Program-made: the position numbers and the translations under genes
Assembly: GCA_030018495.1 (NCBI GenBank)
Contig: JASEFS010000023.1
Span: 1-58,795 of the forward strand
Length of the DNA: 58,795 nt
Source of the DNA: Deltaproteobacteria bacterium
Lineage (GTDB): Bacteria; Desulfobacterota; Desulfobaccia; Desulfobaccales; 0-14-0-80-60-11
Direction: 5' to 3'
Notes under the pieces: model-generated
What the model was told of the DNA's origin: nothing
The model's input: the letters and a program-made list of their open reading frames with translations, nothing else
Databases searched by the model: none
In this document: positions 25,147 to 33,961 of the stretch, piece after piece
Layout: the number at the start of each line of letters is the position of its first letter
Position numbering within the stretch: position 1 is the stretch's first letter

Positions 25147-26697
25147 TTAAAAGGGCAAGACATTTTTTAAAGACGCGGCGTCCGTCAGGGTTTTGCGAAT
25201 ATAAATATCGTAAAAGTCCACCTGGGCCAGTTTGCGCCAGTTTTTGGCCACCTGGCCCGGCGGATAGACCTCCTGAAAGACGCTCTTGCCGAAACTGCCC
25301 AGCACCAGATAGTCCGCGCTGTTTTCTTCAAAATCATATCGGCGTGGCCGGGGGTTCAGAAGCACGGTGCGGTTTTCGTCAGACTCCACAAAATAGAAAG
25401 CCGGCATGAGATGAAAGCGGTGGTTGTCATCCAAAAAGGCTAATTCGTACTCCGGCGTTTCAATAAGGCACTGCGGCGGGACGTGGGTTTTCAGGTAAGC
25501 TTTGATGTTTTCGGCCGGAGAAGTCTTACAAGTCAGGATTGTTCCCAGAATGTCGAGACCTGCAAAGGGATAGCTGAGAAACAAAAAACCGCCCAAGGTG
25601 AACCCGGCCAAGCCTTGTGCCAGGCGGCTGATAAGCTGGGCCGACAGGCGGCGGTACAGGCGGACAAGGAGATAGGCCCCAGGGGCGCAGGCCAGAAACA
25701 AGGCCGGCAAGGCAAACCGGTGCCAGTAGACCGCGGTGAGATAGATGAGGCTCCACAACAGAAAATTCGCCAGCCACAGGGTGAGGCCCGGGCTGGGGCC
25801 GGCGCGCCGCCAGCACCAGACACATCCCGAAAGTCCCAGCCAGAACAGGGGATGCCCCAGTAGATAAGCGAAGCTTTCGGGGTAAATGCGGCCCAAAGTC
25901 AGGGGGGTGAAAAATTCATATCGGAGCAATACCTTCTGGTCCAGAAAATGCCCGACCGCGGCGGAGAGACTGCCCAGGATGGCCACCTTAAGGAGCAGGT
26001 AAGCCGCCAGGGGCAGGGAAATCCCAAGACAGAACAGCGCGCCTTGCCTGATGAGCCGCTTCGGATTGCGCCACGTCCTGCCGGCCAGCACCAGCAGCGG
26101 CGGCAGGAACGCTGCCCCATAAAATTCCTTGGCGGTAAAGGCCAGCCCCAGGCACAGGCCTCCCAGGAAAAGGTGCCGGTCCGGCCCGGAATCGAGGCTC
26201 TGGAGGAGAAACCAAAGGCCAAGGAGAAAAAAACTCAGGGCCGGCACGTCCCCCATCACGGAGCGCCCCCAATAGAGGACGTCGGTCCCCAGAAGAGCCA
26301 AGAGCACCGCCAAAGCGCCGGTGGTGGAGCCCCATAGCCGGCGGGCCGCCAGGTAAAGGGCCGCGAAGGCAAGCAAGAGGTAAGCGGCCGCTATCAGGCG
26401 TCCGGGCAGCAAGCCGACTCCCAGGAGGCGATAAGCCAGAGCCACCGGCAGGATAACCGCAGGGCCGACACTTATGCGGAAGTCAAGGTCGGAGAACTGG
26501 TCCGGGCTCTGCACCGTCATGGCGTACCGCCCCGATTGGCTGAGATTGGCGGCGGTTTCGGAAAATATGGCCTCATCCCACCACAGAGTGGGATAATTGT
26601 GCAGATTGTAAAAGCAGGCTGCCAGGAGCACGGCTCCCAAAAACAGCCAGGCTGCCAGGCGGGTGTAGGCAAAGCGGGAAGGTATGGTCGGGTTCAC
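25147..26697 (-). CDS. GT39/ArnT-like membrane glycosyltransferase
   Basis: A 516-residue polytopic membrane protein with about 11-12 hydrophobic segments and a soluble C-terminal tail. The first extracytoplasmic loop has the family's acidic catalytic motif (YPTLWWDEAIFSETAANLS near 32-50). Dolichyl-phosphate-mannose transferase-like enzymes (PMT, ArnT) move a sugar from a polyprenyl phosphate donor to lipids or proteins at the outer face of the inner membrane. It starts at GTG 26697 and is the first gene of the operon that continues with the ATP-grasp, phosphoribosyltransferase and lipoprotein genes. Acceptor unknown. Confidence 0.87.
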   Translation of the reverse strand: MNPTIPSRFAYTRLAAWLFLGAVLLAACFYNLHNYPTLWWDEAIFSETAANLSQSGRYAMTVQSPDQFSDLDFRISVGPAVILPVALAYRLLGVGLLPGRLIAAAYLLLAFAALYLAARRLWGSTTGALAVLLALLGTDVLYWGRSVMGDVPALSFFLLGLWFLLQSLDSGPDRHLFLGGLCLGLAFTAKEFYGAAFLPPLLVLAGRTWRNPKRLIRQGALFCLGISLPLAAYLLLKVAILGSLSAAVGHFLDQKVLLRYEFFTPLTLGRIYPESFAYLLGHPLFWLGLSGCVWCWRRAGPSPGLTLWLANFLLWSLIYLTAVYWHRFALPALFLACAPGAYLLVRLYRRLSAQLISRLAQGLAGFTLGGFLFLSYPFAGLDILGTILTCKTSPAENIKAYLKTHVPPQCLIETPEYELAFLDDNHRFHLMPAFYFVESDENRTVLLNPRPRRYDFEENSADYLVLGSFGKSVFQEVYPPGQVAKNWRKLAQVDFYDIYIRKTLTDAASLKNVLPF

Positions 26698-26800
26698 TGC
26701 TCGGACACCGAATCGGTTAACATCGCCGGCGCTTTTTGGATAATCTGATGGATCTCTTCAGCACTTTTCGGAATTGCGCCGGACCTTCAGCTTTTCTTGA

Positions 26801-26836
26801 GAAACAAAAGCCTGCCTTATTATAAGGCAGGCTTTC
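26801..26836 (-). terminator. Rho-independent terminator after the U32 gene
   Basis: AAAGCCTGCCTTA (26807-26819) and TAAGGCAGGCTTT (26823-26835) make a perfect 13-bp stem with a 3-base loop. On the minus strand it is followed by TTGTTTC. It separates the U32 gene from the GT39 operon. Confidence 0.85.
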
Positions 26837-26878
26837 AGCAAATAATAGCTTTCAAATAGTATTAAATCAAAAATCGGC

Positions 26879-27907
26879 TTACAATCCGACGATGTGTTTA
26901 TGCAGTTCCTTGGTTTTCTCCAGCCGGGCCCGATCCCGTTCCCTGACGATATCCTTCAAACGGTCCTGAATGCGCTGAAAAATGGGGCCGTTGATATCCT
27001 CGCCCCGCATATGCGCGTCGATAAGCGTCCGGTAGCAGCAAATCATCTTGGAGATCATGGAAACCGCATATTCCCGCCCCTGGACCTTTATGGTAGCCAA
27101 GCCAAGATCGAGGTAAGCTTTGAGTTCATCTCCCAGGATGGCGAAGGCCACATTGGGCTGGCGGCGGACCCGCTCGTTCAAGGATTCAATGAACTCCAGG
27201 CTATGGCCGCGGCGGCTCAATACTTTCTGGCGCTGCTCGTCCGTCAGGAGGCACAGCCGGAAGCAACTGCCGCTTCGATCCGGCCAGCCTACATATTCCA
27301 CGATTTCATTGCCCTCTTCGTCCCGGAAGACCCGCTTGACATAGCTGTCGGCAATAAGTTCGTGGAACAGACAATTTCCCACCCCGCCGATACAGCGGTT
27401 GCCGTGAACCAGGACCTCGGTCTTCAACCCAAGGGAATCGGCCTCCCGCTTGAACCGGGCCAGCTTTTCCACCGTGTTGATCTCGGTGGAGGCGACAAGC
27501 TGGGTGGCCCCGTATGATTGAAACCGGGCCATGTCGTCTTTGGTCTGTATATTACAACCCACGCTGGCATGGATGACCAACTCCGGGAATAGCCGGTGGA
27601 TCTCCTGCATGACGGCCGGCGTCTTGACAATCACCCCTTCGATACCGAAGTGGGCGTACTTCTCCACTTTGCTGAGAACCAGGGGCAGTTTTTCCGGCGG
27701 GATTTCGGCGTTGAGGGCCACCCTCACCTTGCCCTGGTAGCCGTTGCCGATGCGCACCGCCTCGCGGATCTGGCTGTCCTCCAGTTCCCATTCGCATTTG
27801 CGGCGGCTGAACCCCTTGGCGCCCACATAGACGGCGTTGGCGCCGTTTTTGAAAACGGCTTCCACCATCTCCAGGCTGCCGCCGGGGGCTAATAGTTCAT
27901 TAATCAT
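26879..27907 (-). CDS. Peptidase U32 family protein
   Basis: A 342-residue U32-family TIM-barrel-like protein. The start at 27907 ([20 protein letters not shown]) gives the canonical N-terminus and is preceded by AAGGAGGT. Four cysteines in the centre ([11 protein letters not shown] and SGSCFRLC) match the cluster-binding pattern of UbiU/UbiV and TrhP, which use [4Fe-4S] clusters for O2-independent hydroxylation of quinones or tRNA. The [16 protein letters not shown] segment is typical. Whether it acts on RNA, quinone or something else cannot be told; proteolysis is not established for most of the family. It is followed by a strong terminator. Confidence 0.85.
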   Translation of the reverse strand: MINELLAPGGSLEMVEAVFKNGANAVYVGAKGFSRRKCEWELEDSQIREAVRIGNGYQGKVRVALNAEIPPEKLPLVLSKVEKYAHFGIEGVIVKTPAVMQEIHRLFPELVIHASVGCNIQTKDDMARFQSYGATQLVASTEINTVEKLARFKREADSLGLKTEVLVHGNRCIGGVGNCLFHELIADSYVKRVFRDEEGNEIVEYVGWPDRSGSCFRLCLLTDEQRQKVLSRRGHSLEFIESLNERVRRQPNVAFAILGDELKAYLDLGLATIKVQGREYAVSMISKMICCYRTLIDAHMRGEDINGPIFQRIQDRLKDIVRERDRARLEKTKELHKHIVGL

Positions 27908-28148
27908 CGTTCTCCCACACCTCCTTGAGCCTGTTCGCCAGGTTCCCCGGTGCAAACATTCCCTGCGTCAGCGCCTCAAGGTAACCCCCAGGTCTGGTGG
28001 GCTCCATTATCAGGTTTTCGCGTCTGGCCCTTATATCAACCACTTCAATTATAACGTAAGGTCAAATAAACCGTCAGATAAATCTGGTTGTCGCCGATAA
28101 CCGGATTAACCCTTCACGGTGCCGCGGTTTATCCTCCGGATTGGCCCT

Positions 28149-28313
28149 CTAGCCGCGTAAATATTGGATCGCGAGCACGAAGGTAAGCCCGATTTGCACT
28201 GACCAGGTCAGGAGGTAGATGAGCAGTTCCATGCGGTTGTAATCTTCCTCCAGGAGGATGTGGTTGGGTTCTTTCAGAATCTCCCAAGAGGATTTTTCAA
28301 TGATTGAGGTCAT
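28149..28313 (-). CDS. 54-residue single-pass membrane protein
   Basis: A small protein starting at ATG 28313 with AAGGAGA six bases upstream. Residues 1-28 are polar (MTSIIEKSSWEILKEPNHIL...), and about 31-50 form one transmembrane helix (LLIYLLTWSVQIGLTFVLAI), ending YLRG. It lies 58 bases downstream of korB on the same strand, possibly in the same transcript. I do not recognise the family. Confidence 0.6.
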   Translation of the reverse strand: MTSIIEKSSWEILKEPNHILLEEDYNRMELLIYLLTWSVQIGLTFVLAIQYLRG

Positions 28314-28371
28314 AGCCGGTCTCCTTGAGACTTTGCCCGAAACCACGGGCTTAAGAATTATATCACATATA

Positions 28372-29226
28372 TTAATAAAAATCTTCCAGAAGTTTAGAGA
28401 TAGGCCTCTCTATTTCCTGCCGGGCCAGGGGGCCTTCGGCTAATACTGCAAATGACTCCTCGAAGATGGGGCGCGGGTTTTTATAAATCACCCCGATGGG
28501 AATACGCGGCCCCCACTCCTTGGCTTTTTGATAAGCCCAAAGTTCGTTCTCCGGGTCATAATCCGGTGACTCTTCCACTTTGTACACCCGCTCCTGATAC
28601 CACTTAAAGGTGTTGACCTTGTTGAAGGTGACGCACGGCTGCAAAACTTCCAGCAAGGCCAGGCCCCGGTGATTAATGGCCTGCTTGTAGAGCTCCTTCA
28701 GATGGTCCACCATACCTGCGAAGCCGCGGCCCACCCAGGAGCAGTCCTGGGCCACGGCCAGAGCCAGTCCGTGCAGCGGCGGGTAAGGGACCCCTTTGGG
28801 CTGGATGGGAGTTTGATAACCCTGCTCGCTGGTGGGGGAGGCCTGGCCTTTGGTCAATCCGTACACCTGATTGTTGTGGACCACCAGCGTTATGTCAGGA
28901 TTGCGGCGGAAGGTGGCCAGCAGATGATTGCCTCCCTCACCGTACTGGTCGCCGTCGCCGGCCGTGACCACCACTGTAAGGTTCGGGTTGGCCAGCCTGC
29001 ACCCGGTGGCCGCCGGCAAGCCGCGGCCATGAATGCTGTTAAAGGTGTTGCACTTGACATAATGGGGAAATTTGCTGGATTGACCGATTCCCGACACCAC
29101 CAAAATATTCTCCGGCCGGATTTCCAATTCCGCCAGGGCCTGCTTGAAGGCCTTAAGCATGGGGAAGTTGCCGCAGCCGGGACACCAGGCGGATTCAATA
29201 CCCTGATACATTTCTATCGGCAGCAT
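28372..29226 (-). CDS. korB: 2-oxoacid:ferredoxin oxidoreductase, beta (TPP) subunit
   Basis: A 284-residue thiamine-diphosphate-binding subunit. The start at 29226 (MLPIEMYQGIESAWCPGCGN) has AGGAAGGTG upstream. The TPP/Mg motif is GDGDQYGEGGNHLLATFRR with the following N (VVHNNQVYGLTKGQ), and the WCPGCG motif and C-terminal CVTFN match KorB/PorB proteins. With the alpha/gamma fusion next door it oxidatively decarboxylates a 2-oxoacid to acyl-CoA and reduces ferredoxin. 2-oxoglutarate is likely from the two-gene layout, but branched-chain oxoacids are possible. No delta (ferredoxin) subunit is encoded beside it. Cytoplasmic. Confidence 0.92.
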   Translation of the reverse strand: MLPIEMYQGIESAWCPGCGNFPMLKAFKQALAELEIRPENILVVSGIGQSSKFPHYVKCNTFNSIHGRGLPAATGCRLANPNLTVVVTAGDGDQYGEGGNHLLATFRRNPDITLVVHNNQVYGLTKGQASPTSEQGYQTPIQPKGVPYPPLHGLALAVAQDCSWVGRGFAGMVDHLKELYKQAINHRGLALLEVLQPCVTFNKVNTFKWYQERVYKVEESPDYDPENELWAYQKAKEWGPRIPIGVIYKNPRPIFEESFAVLAEGPLARQEIERPISKLLEDFY

Positions 29227-29236
29227 GGGCACCTTC

Positions 29237-30943
29237 CTAAATCTGGCCTTTGAGTTCCCGGAGAATGTACTCCGGAGTGAAAGGCCGTCCGTCATATTTA
29301 AGAATCAAGCGGTCCGCGGTGATTCCCGTCTCCTGGCGCAGCAGTCGGTTAAGCTGGCCGGTGGCGTTGCCCTCCACGCCGATTATCTTTTCCGCGTTCT
29401 GGAGAGCTTTGGTAACCGCGTCCTTGGGGAAGGGCCACAATTCGCTCAGGTGCACCATACGCACCGGCGTATTTTCCTGCTGCAAACGGTCCAGCGTCTC
29501 TTTTACCGGGCCGAAGCTGGAACCCCAGCAAAGCAGCGTTAACCCGGCATCCTCCCGACCCGCGACAGTAACGCCGTCCAGTTCCTGGACCAGGCCCTTA
29601 AGCTTCCGCAGGCGCTTATCGTGCATCGCGATTCTGACTTCCAGGTCCTCGGTGAGGTGGCCGTCCGGAGTGTGCTCGTCGGAGTCCGCGACCACCAACT
29701 CCGGGCCGAAGCCGGGGAGCCGTCGGGGCGAGACGCCGCTTTCCGTGATGGCATACCGCTCGTAAGCACCCTCGGAGGGGCCGAAGACCACGGCGCTTTC
29801 AACCTTGACGGCCGGAAAATCCTTGGCCGTGCAGGTAACCTGACTGTCCGCGAAAAATTGGTCGGTGAGAATAAAGACCGGTATCTGGTAACGCTCTGCC
29901 AGATCAAAAGCCTTGACGGTCAGAGCGTAGCCCTGGGCGGGTGTGCCGGGCGCCAGGAGCGCCCGGGGTGAATCGTCCTGTCCGGCAAACAGCACAAACT
30001 CCAAATCTCCCTGAGAGGTGCGGGTGGGAAGGCCGGTGCTGGGTCCGGGCCGCATGGCCACGACGCACACCAGGGGGGTTTCAGTCATGGCGGCCAGGCC
30101 CACGGTTTCGGTCATGAGACAAAAACCGCCGCCGGACGTGCCGGTCATGGCCCGGGCCCCGGCAAAAGAAGCCCCCACGGCCATGCCCATGGCGGCGATT
30201 TCATCTTCGGCCTGCTCCACCACCACGCCCCACTCCAGGGCCCGCTGACTGACCGCGGTGAACAGACTGGTCCACGGTGTCATGGGGTAGCCGCTGATAA
30301 AATTCAGTCCGGCCGCCAGGGCCCCTAAGGCCATGGCCTCATGGCCGGCGATCAGCAGGCGGGGTTGCGCGGGTTTGGCAATATCGGCTAGGGAGAAAGG
30401 GTGGCCCTTGTCTTTCCCCATTTTATGGCCGTTTTGGGCGGCTTGCCGGTTCCAACCCACCACCTCTTCGCCTTTGGCCCCGAAAGTCTCTTCCAAAAGG
30501 CTTACTAGGCCTGCTACCGGCACGTTAACAAGCCCCAGGATGGCGCCGCAGGCGCCGGCATTGACCGCGATGTCTCCCGCCTCGGTATCAGGCAGGACTG
30601 TATCCGGGGACAGAGCCAGGGACTTGATGCCTTCGGGAGTTTCCTTTACCTGGGAGGCGTCGTAGATGACGATGCCTTCGGGTGATACTTCCTCGCGGTG
30701 CAGGTCCAAGGTTTCCTGATTCAGGGCCACCAGGATGTCCACGCCCAGCCTTGGCGAACTTAAGGGTGCGTCGCTGACGCGGATGACATTAAAAAGGTGG
30801 CCGCCCCGGATGCGGGATTGATAATCCTGAATGGTGAACACATGGGCGCCATGCCGCACCAGGGCTTTCCCGAGGGGTGCGCTGATGGAATGCACTCCCT
30901 GACCCGCCGCGCCGCCGATCAAAATGTTTAAATCGATAGTCAT
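29237..30943 (-). CDS. korA: 2-oxoacid:ferredoxin oxidoreductase, fused gamma-alpha subunit
   Basis: A 568-residue fusion. Residues 1-180 are the gamma domain (LIGGAAGQGVHSISAPLGKAL, then YQSRIRGGHLFNVIRVSD). About 200-560 are the alpha domain with GHEAMALGALAAGLNFISGYPMTP and TSGGGFCLMTETVGLAAMTETPLV. This arrangement is typical of KorA of the two-subunit class. The gene is first in the korA-korB unit, 10 bases before korB. The energy link is ferredoxin-based, consistent with strict anaerobic metabolism; the downstream acceptor may include the AOR/ferredoxin system elsewhere in this window. Confidence 0.92.
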   Translation of the reverse strand: MTIDLNILIGGAAGQGVHSISAPLGKALVRHGAHVFTIQDYQSRIRGGHLFNVIRVSDAPLSSPRLGVDILVALNQETLDLHREEVSPEGIVIYDASQVKETPEGIKSLALSPDTVLPDTEAGDIAVNAGACGAILGLVNVPVAGLVSLLEETFGAKGEEVVGWNRQAAQNGHKMGKDKGHPFSLADIAKPAQPRLLIAGHEAMALGALAAGLNFISGYPMTPWTSLFTAVSQRALEWGVVVEQAEDEIAAMGMAVGASFAGARAMTGTSGGGFCLMTETVGLAAMTETPLVCVVAMRPGPSTGLPTRTSQGDLEFVLFAGQDDSPRALLAPGTPAQGYALTVKAFDLAERYQIPVFILTDQFFADSQVTCTAKDFPAVKVESAVVFGPSEGAYERYAITESGVSPRRLPGFGPELVVADSDEHTPDGHLTEDLEVRIAMHDKRLRKLKGLVQELDGVTVAGREDAGLTLLCWGSSFGPVKETLDRLQQENTPVRMVHLSELWPFPKDAVTKALQNAEKIIGVEGNATGQLNRLLRQETGITADRLILKYDGRPFTPEYILRELKGQI

Positions 30944-31340
30944 GAATTACCGGCTTTCCTCGGAAACCTCCGGCCTGAGGATTTATAATTACCTGCTCAC
31001 GCGACCGCTTGTCAACATGATTTGTGAAAAAATCAACAAGTTAATTTTTCCAACAAAGACAAGTTTGTTTGAGGGGAGGGGGCCAACGTCACCTGCCCCT
31101 CCCCCGAATCCCCACCCGCAAAACCTTATGGGGGTGGGGCTCAGAATCATCTACACCAACTTGAGTATTTAGTAATCATCTCTTCCCTTGTCTGCAAGGC
31201 GGCAGCAGGGCCAATGGCACCGCTCTCGGCCCGGTTTTTGCCGAAAAGATGAATTGGGGAAATTCCAGGTGAAGGTTTAAGGGAAGCGGGAGGTCGCCCA
31301 GGAGCAAGAACCGTCGAGCTGGCCGGCAGTTTATTACCAA
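30944..31340. other. Gene-free spacer upstream of korA, with palindromes
   Basis: No gene is seen. A promoter candidate for korA lies at 30981-31015. CCCCACCC/GGGTGGGG-type arms around 31111-31140 form a stem without a T-run. The 31165-31330 part is GC-rich and uncharacteristic; I compared it by eye to known riboswitch patterns and found no match. Confidence 0.5.
30981..31015 (-). promoter_or_regulatory. Possible promoter of korA
   Basis: A perfect TTGACA -35 element (31015-31010, minus strand) is followed by an AT-rich GTAATTATAAAT block. The best -10 match is 20-22 bases away, longer than ideal. Transcription from here would give a short leader before the korA ATG. Confidence 0.4.
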
Positions 31341-32507
31341 TTACTGATTTTTAATCGTGGTTATGCCGTTTTTCACGGAATTCCAGATCTTTCTTAGAAC
31401 ACTCTCGTCCTGGCCGGCAGGTTCGGTAAAGGTCGCGCTCTGACCCCCGGTTTCTTCTTTGGCCAGTTCCTTTAGCAGTTCCTGCTGGCGGGGGGTGAGG
31501 CTGGTGGGAATGACGACCTTCAACTGGACCAGCAGGTCACCCCGCCGCGCTCCCTTGGGGTAGGGAACGCCTTCATTTTTGATCCGGATGATTTCCCCGG
31601 GCTGGGAGCCCGGAGGAATGGTCAGCTCCTGGGAGCCGGTGAGGGTCGGAATGGTCAGGCGGGTGCCCAGCGCGGCCTGGACAAAGGAAATGGGCACCTC
31701 CAGGCGCAAATCAAAGCCCTCGCGCTTGAACAGTTGATGGGGCTTTACCTGGAGGATGATGTAGAGGTCGCCCGGCGGCCCGCCGAAGCGGCCTTCATTG
31801 CCTTCTCCGGCCATGATGAGGTGGGTGCCGCTTTCCATGCCGGGCGGGATTTTTACCTTGAGCTTCTTTTTATCCCGCACCTGGCCTTCTCCGTGGCAGG
31901 CCGGGCAAGGCTCCGCGACGAACTCCCTCAACCCGCCGCAGCGTGAACAAGTGGTGGTGATCTGAAAAATGCCGTGAGTGCGGGAGACCACCCCCCGGCC
32001 GCCGCATTGGGGACAGGGGATTTTGGACGTGCCCGGCTTCGCGCCGGAACCGCCGCAGGTGCGGCAGTTGATAATCCGGGGGACTTCGATGGTCACCTCG
32101 GTGCCCAAAGTGGCATCCATAAAGTCCAGCACCAGGTCGTAGCGCAGGTCGCTGCCGGCCTGGACCCGGCTTTCCCGAACGCCGCTGAAGCCGCCGAAGC
32201 CGAAAAGATCCTCAAAGATATCGCTGAAGGACCGGAAGATATCAGAGAAATCATGAAACCCGGTAAATCCGGTGGAGGAGACCCCCTCGTGCCCATAAAG
32301 GTCGTACAGGCGGCGCTTCTCCGGATCATGGAGAACCTCATAGGCCTCCGCGGCTTCTTTAAACTTCTCTTCCGCCTGTTTGTTGCCGGGGTTGCGGTCT
32401 GGATGGTATTTCAGGGCCAGCTTACGGTAGGCTTTTTTAATGTCTTCGGGGGTGGCGTTGCGCGCCACCCCCAGTATGCGGTAGTAATCTTTTTTATTGT
32501 TCGGCAT
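31341..32507 (-). CDS. dnaJ: Chaperone DnaJ
   Basis: A 388-residue Hsp40. The J domain (1-70) has HPD at 35-37, followed by a short Gly/Phe region and a four-repeat zinc-finger domain ([32 protein letters not shown]). The third repeat departs from the CXXCXGXG pattern at its last residue. Substrate-binding beta domains and a C-terminal dimerisation region follow. It stimulates DnaK ATPase and delivers unfolded clients. Unlike the usual hrcA-grpE-dnaK-dnaJ order, it lies 3 bases after a thiamine-binding-family gene and near a receiver-domain gene. Confidence 0.95.
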   Translation of the reverse strand: MPNNKKDYYRILGVARNATPEDIKKAYRKLALKYHPDRNPGNKQAEEKFKEAAEAYEVLHDPEKRRLYDLYGHEGVSSTGFTGFHDFSDIFRSFSDIFEDLFGFGGFSGVRESRVQAGSDLRYDLVLDFMDATLGTEVTIEVPRIINCRTCGGSGAKPGTSKIPCPQCGGRGVVSRTHGIFQITTTCSRCGGLREFVAEPCPACHGEGQVRDKKKLKVKIPPGMESGTHLIMAGEGNEGRFGGPPGDLYIILQVKPHQLFKREGFDLRLEVPISFVQAALGTRLTIPTLTGSQELTIPPGSQPGEIIRIKNEGVPYPKGARRGDLLVQLKVVIPTSLTPRQQELLKELAKEETGGQSATFTEPAGQDESVLRKIWNSVKNGITTIKNQ

Positions 32508-32510
32508 ATG

Positions 32511-32810
32511 CTATTTCAGTCGGGCCTCCACTGAGCGGGCTTTGTCACCCAATCCCACTTCCTTGTCACGACGGTCATCGATGGCGATATGGGTGATCAC
32601 TCGCTTGACTCCCTTGGCAAAAGGCAATTCATGCAGATCTTGGGCCACCTTCAGCAGTTCGGCGGCGCTCCCCGAAACCGTCGTCCCCATATCCGTGAGT
32701 TGATGCGGAATATGGTTTTTCCGCAAATACTCTTCAACCAAGGCGATGTAATCACCCACGCTAACCTGGCCCAACCCCAAAGGAATTACGCTTATTTCCA
32801 TGAGCGCCAT
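32511..32810 (-). CDS. MTH1187/YkoF-family thiamine-binding protein
   Basis: A 99-residue protein of the MTH1187/YqgV family: MALMEISVIPLGLGQVSVGDYIA at the start, IPHQLTDMGTTVSG in the middle and a C-terminal KGVKRVITHIAIDDRRDK segment. Members are small ferredoxin-like-fold proteins that form tetramers and bind thiamine or related ligands; their cellular role is unclear. It is the middle gene of a tight receiver-MTH1187-dnaJ unit (spacings 10 and 3 bases). Confidence 0.85.
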   Translation of the reverse strand: MALMEISVIPLGLGQVSVGDYIALVEEYLRKNHIPHQLTDMGTTVSGSAAELLKVAQDLHELPFAKGVKRVITHIAIDDRRDKEVGLGDKARSVEARLK

Positions 32811-32820
32811 TGCCAGCTCC

Positions 32821-33177
32821 TTACTGGTGGTTGCGCACCAAGGTGCGCACGGTTTCTTTCAGGCTCGCCAGATCCGGGGATTTGAGCACATAGGCGTCAG
32901 CGCCCCATTGAGAGAGATCCGGCGGCGGCTGGTAATGGGAATAATAGACCAACCGGGTCTGTTTGCGCGTGCCTTTGACCATCCTCCCGGTTTCCAGGCC
33001 CGACATATCTTTCAAGATAACTTCCAGGATGACGACGTCGGGGTTAAAGGTATCGACCATCCGCACCACATCCCCTCCGGAACCGGCCACCAGGACTTCA
33101 TAACCCTCGTCCTGCAGCTCTTCTCTGCAGAGCTGTTGAATGTGCGGTTCGCTATCCACAAAAAGGATGCGTCTCAC
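32821..33177 (-). CDS. Stand-alone receiver-domain protein with Glu at the phospho-acceptor site
   Basis: A 118-residue single REC domain. GTG at 33177 is the preferred start because AGGAGG lies 7-8 bases upstream; a GTG at 33186 would overlap that site. The sequence fits the family (RRILFVDSEPH at the N-terminus, the GADAYVLKSP switch Lys near 99), but the phospho-acceptor Asp is replaced by Glu: DVVILEVILKDMSG, Glu52. The second acidic residue of the first loop is Ser (VDSE). It may be a pseudo-receiver locked in an active-like state, or a phosphorylation-independent protein-interaction module. No histidine kinase is near. First gene of the unit leading to dnaJ. Confidence 0.85.
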   Translation of the reverse strand: MRRILFVDSEPHIQQLCREELQDEGYEVLVAGSGGDVVRMVDTFNPDVVILEVILKDMSGLETGRMVKGTRKQTRLVYYSHYQPPPDLSQWGADAYVLKSPDLASLKETVRTLVRNHQ

Positions 33178-33239
33178 CAGGAGCACCTCCTTCCTTTCGG
33201 CGCTCCCCCCTCAGGCTGTCTACCTCCGCCTCCTTAAAA

Positions 33240-33267
33240 TATATAATCACTGCTGAACTTTTGTCCA
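33240..33267 (-). promoter_or_regulatory. Promoter candidate of the receiver-MTH1187-dnaJ unit
   Basis: On the minus strand TGGACA (33267-33262) is followed after 16 bases by TATATA (33245-33240). The leader to the GTG at 33177 would be about 55 bases. No CIRCE or sigma32-like element was seen. Confidence 0.5.
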
Positions 33268-33383
33268 GTCTTAAAAATGAATCCAAACAAACTAGATCAG
33301 AAGGGCTCCATCTTCAGCCGTGCAAATTTTTCCCGGGTGCAGCTCAGTTTGAGAGTATCGGATGCCGCTATAAATTCAAATAA

Positions 33384-33424
33384 AAAAGGGAGAGGCCCGG
33401 TCCGGTCTTGAGCCACTCCCCTTA
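33384..33424 (-). terminator. Terminator after the small zinc-ribbon gene
   Basis: On the minus strand AAGGGGAG and CTCTCCCTT form an imperfect stem over about 30 bases, with a run of six T after it. It sits about 100 bases beyond the stop codon of the zinc-ribbon gene. Confidence 0.6.
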
Positions 33425-33521
33425 TTGCTTTAAACTGATTGGAATTTGAATGGGTGGATTTGCCTGGCGGGGCTATGCTGCGATTCAGTCGCCAAAGAGG
33501 CTTTTGGGATACTCGATGCGC

Positions 33522-33716
33522 CTATTCCTCTTCTTCAATTTCATATTTGGCTTTCATGGGAATAGCGCACTTGGGGCACATCATAGGTTCGCCGGGCTCC
33601 CCTTTGAAAGCATGCTCCTCATTGCATTCCGGGCACATCAGCACATTGGCGCCTTCTTCGCCGCTAAATCCGCCTTTGCCGCCTAATTCCGGGGCATGGG
33701 GTTTTTCTTTAGCCAT
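33522..33716 (-). CDS. Small acidic zinc-ribbon protein, 64 residues
   Basis: A 64-residue protein with an AAAGGAGG ribosome binding site. Two CPXC pairs (Cys28/Cys31 in MCPECNEEH and Cys47/Cys50 in MCPKCAIPM), 15 residues apart, form a zinc ribbon. The N-terminus is Gly/Lys-rich and flexible, and the C-terminus ends YEIEEEE. No other domain is present. Function unknown; such stand-alone ribbons often bind proteins or nucleic acid. It is monocistronic, with a terminator. Confidence 0.8.
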   Translation of the reverse strand: MAKEKPHAPELGGKGGFSGEEGANVLMCPECNEEHAFKGEPGEPMMCPKCAIPMKAKYEIEEEE

Positions 33717-33961
33717 AACGTCCTCCTTTGGTAATGCGGTTGTCTGCGATGGTTTGCCAAAGCTTGACTTTTGCAGTTAAATTAAACAGCCAGAAAGGGA
33801 ATGCAAGGCAAGGGAAATTAATTTCCCTATTGTTGATGTAAGGCAACCAAGGCGCGGCTGGGTAGTTTAAAACTGCAAGCGCGGCAGAGCCGCCCCGTCG
33901 CGCCAATTATCAGGAATATGGCTTCCATTGCTCAGGTAAGGGAAGCTTTACAGGTGATGTT

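Larger units (their letters stand above)
33178..33521. other. Gene-free spacer with a promoter and a terminator
   Basis: The left part carries the predicted promoter of the receiver-dnaJ unit (33240-33267), and the right part carries the terminator of the zinc-ribbon gene (33384-33424). Nothing else is recognised. Confidence 0.55.

Noticed and set aside
31165-31330. Possible riboswitch upstream of korA
   Set aside because: GGTGAAGG and GGGAAGCGGG words recall cobalamin riboswitches, but the conserved core is absent on both strands and the position relative to genes is wrong.
33855-33905. Structured element GGCGCG..CGCGCC upstream of the first tandem methyltransferase
   Set aside because: It pairs as a GC-rich palindrome with an inner GCGGC/GCCGC stem, matching no riboswitch I know; more likely another intergenic repeat.
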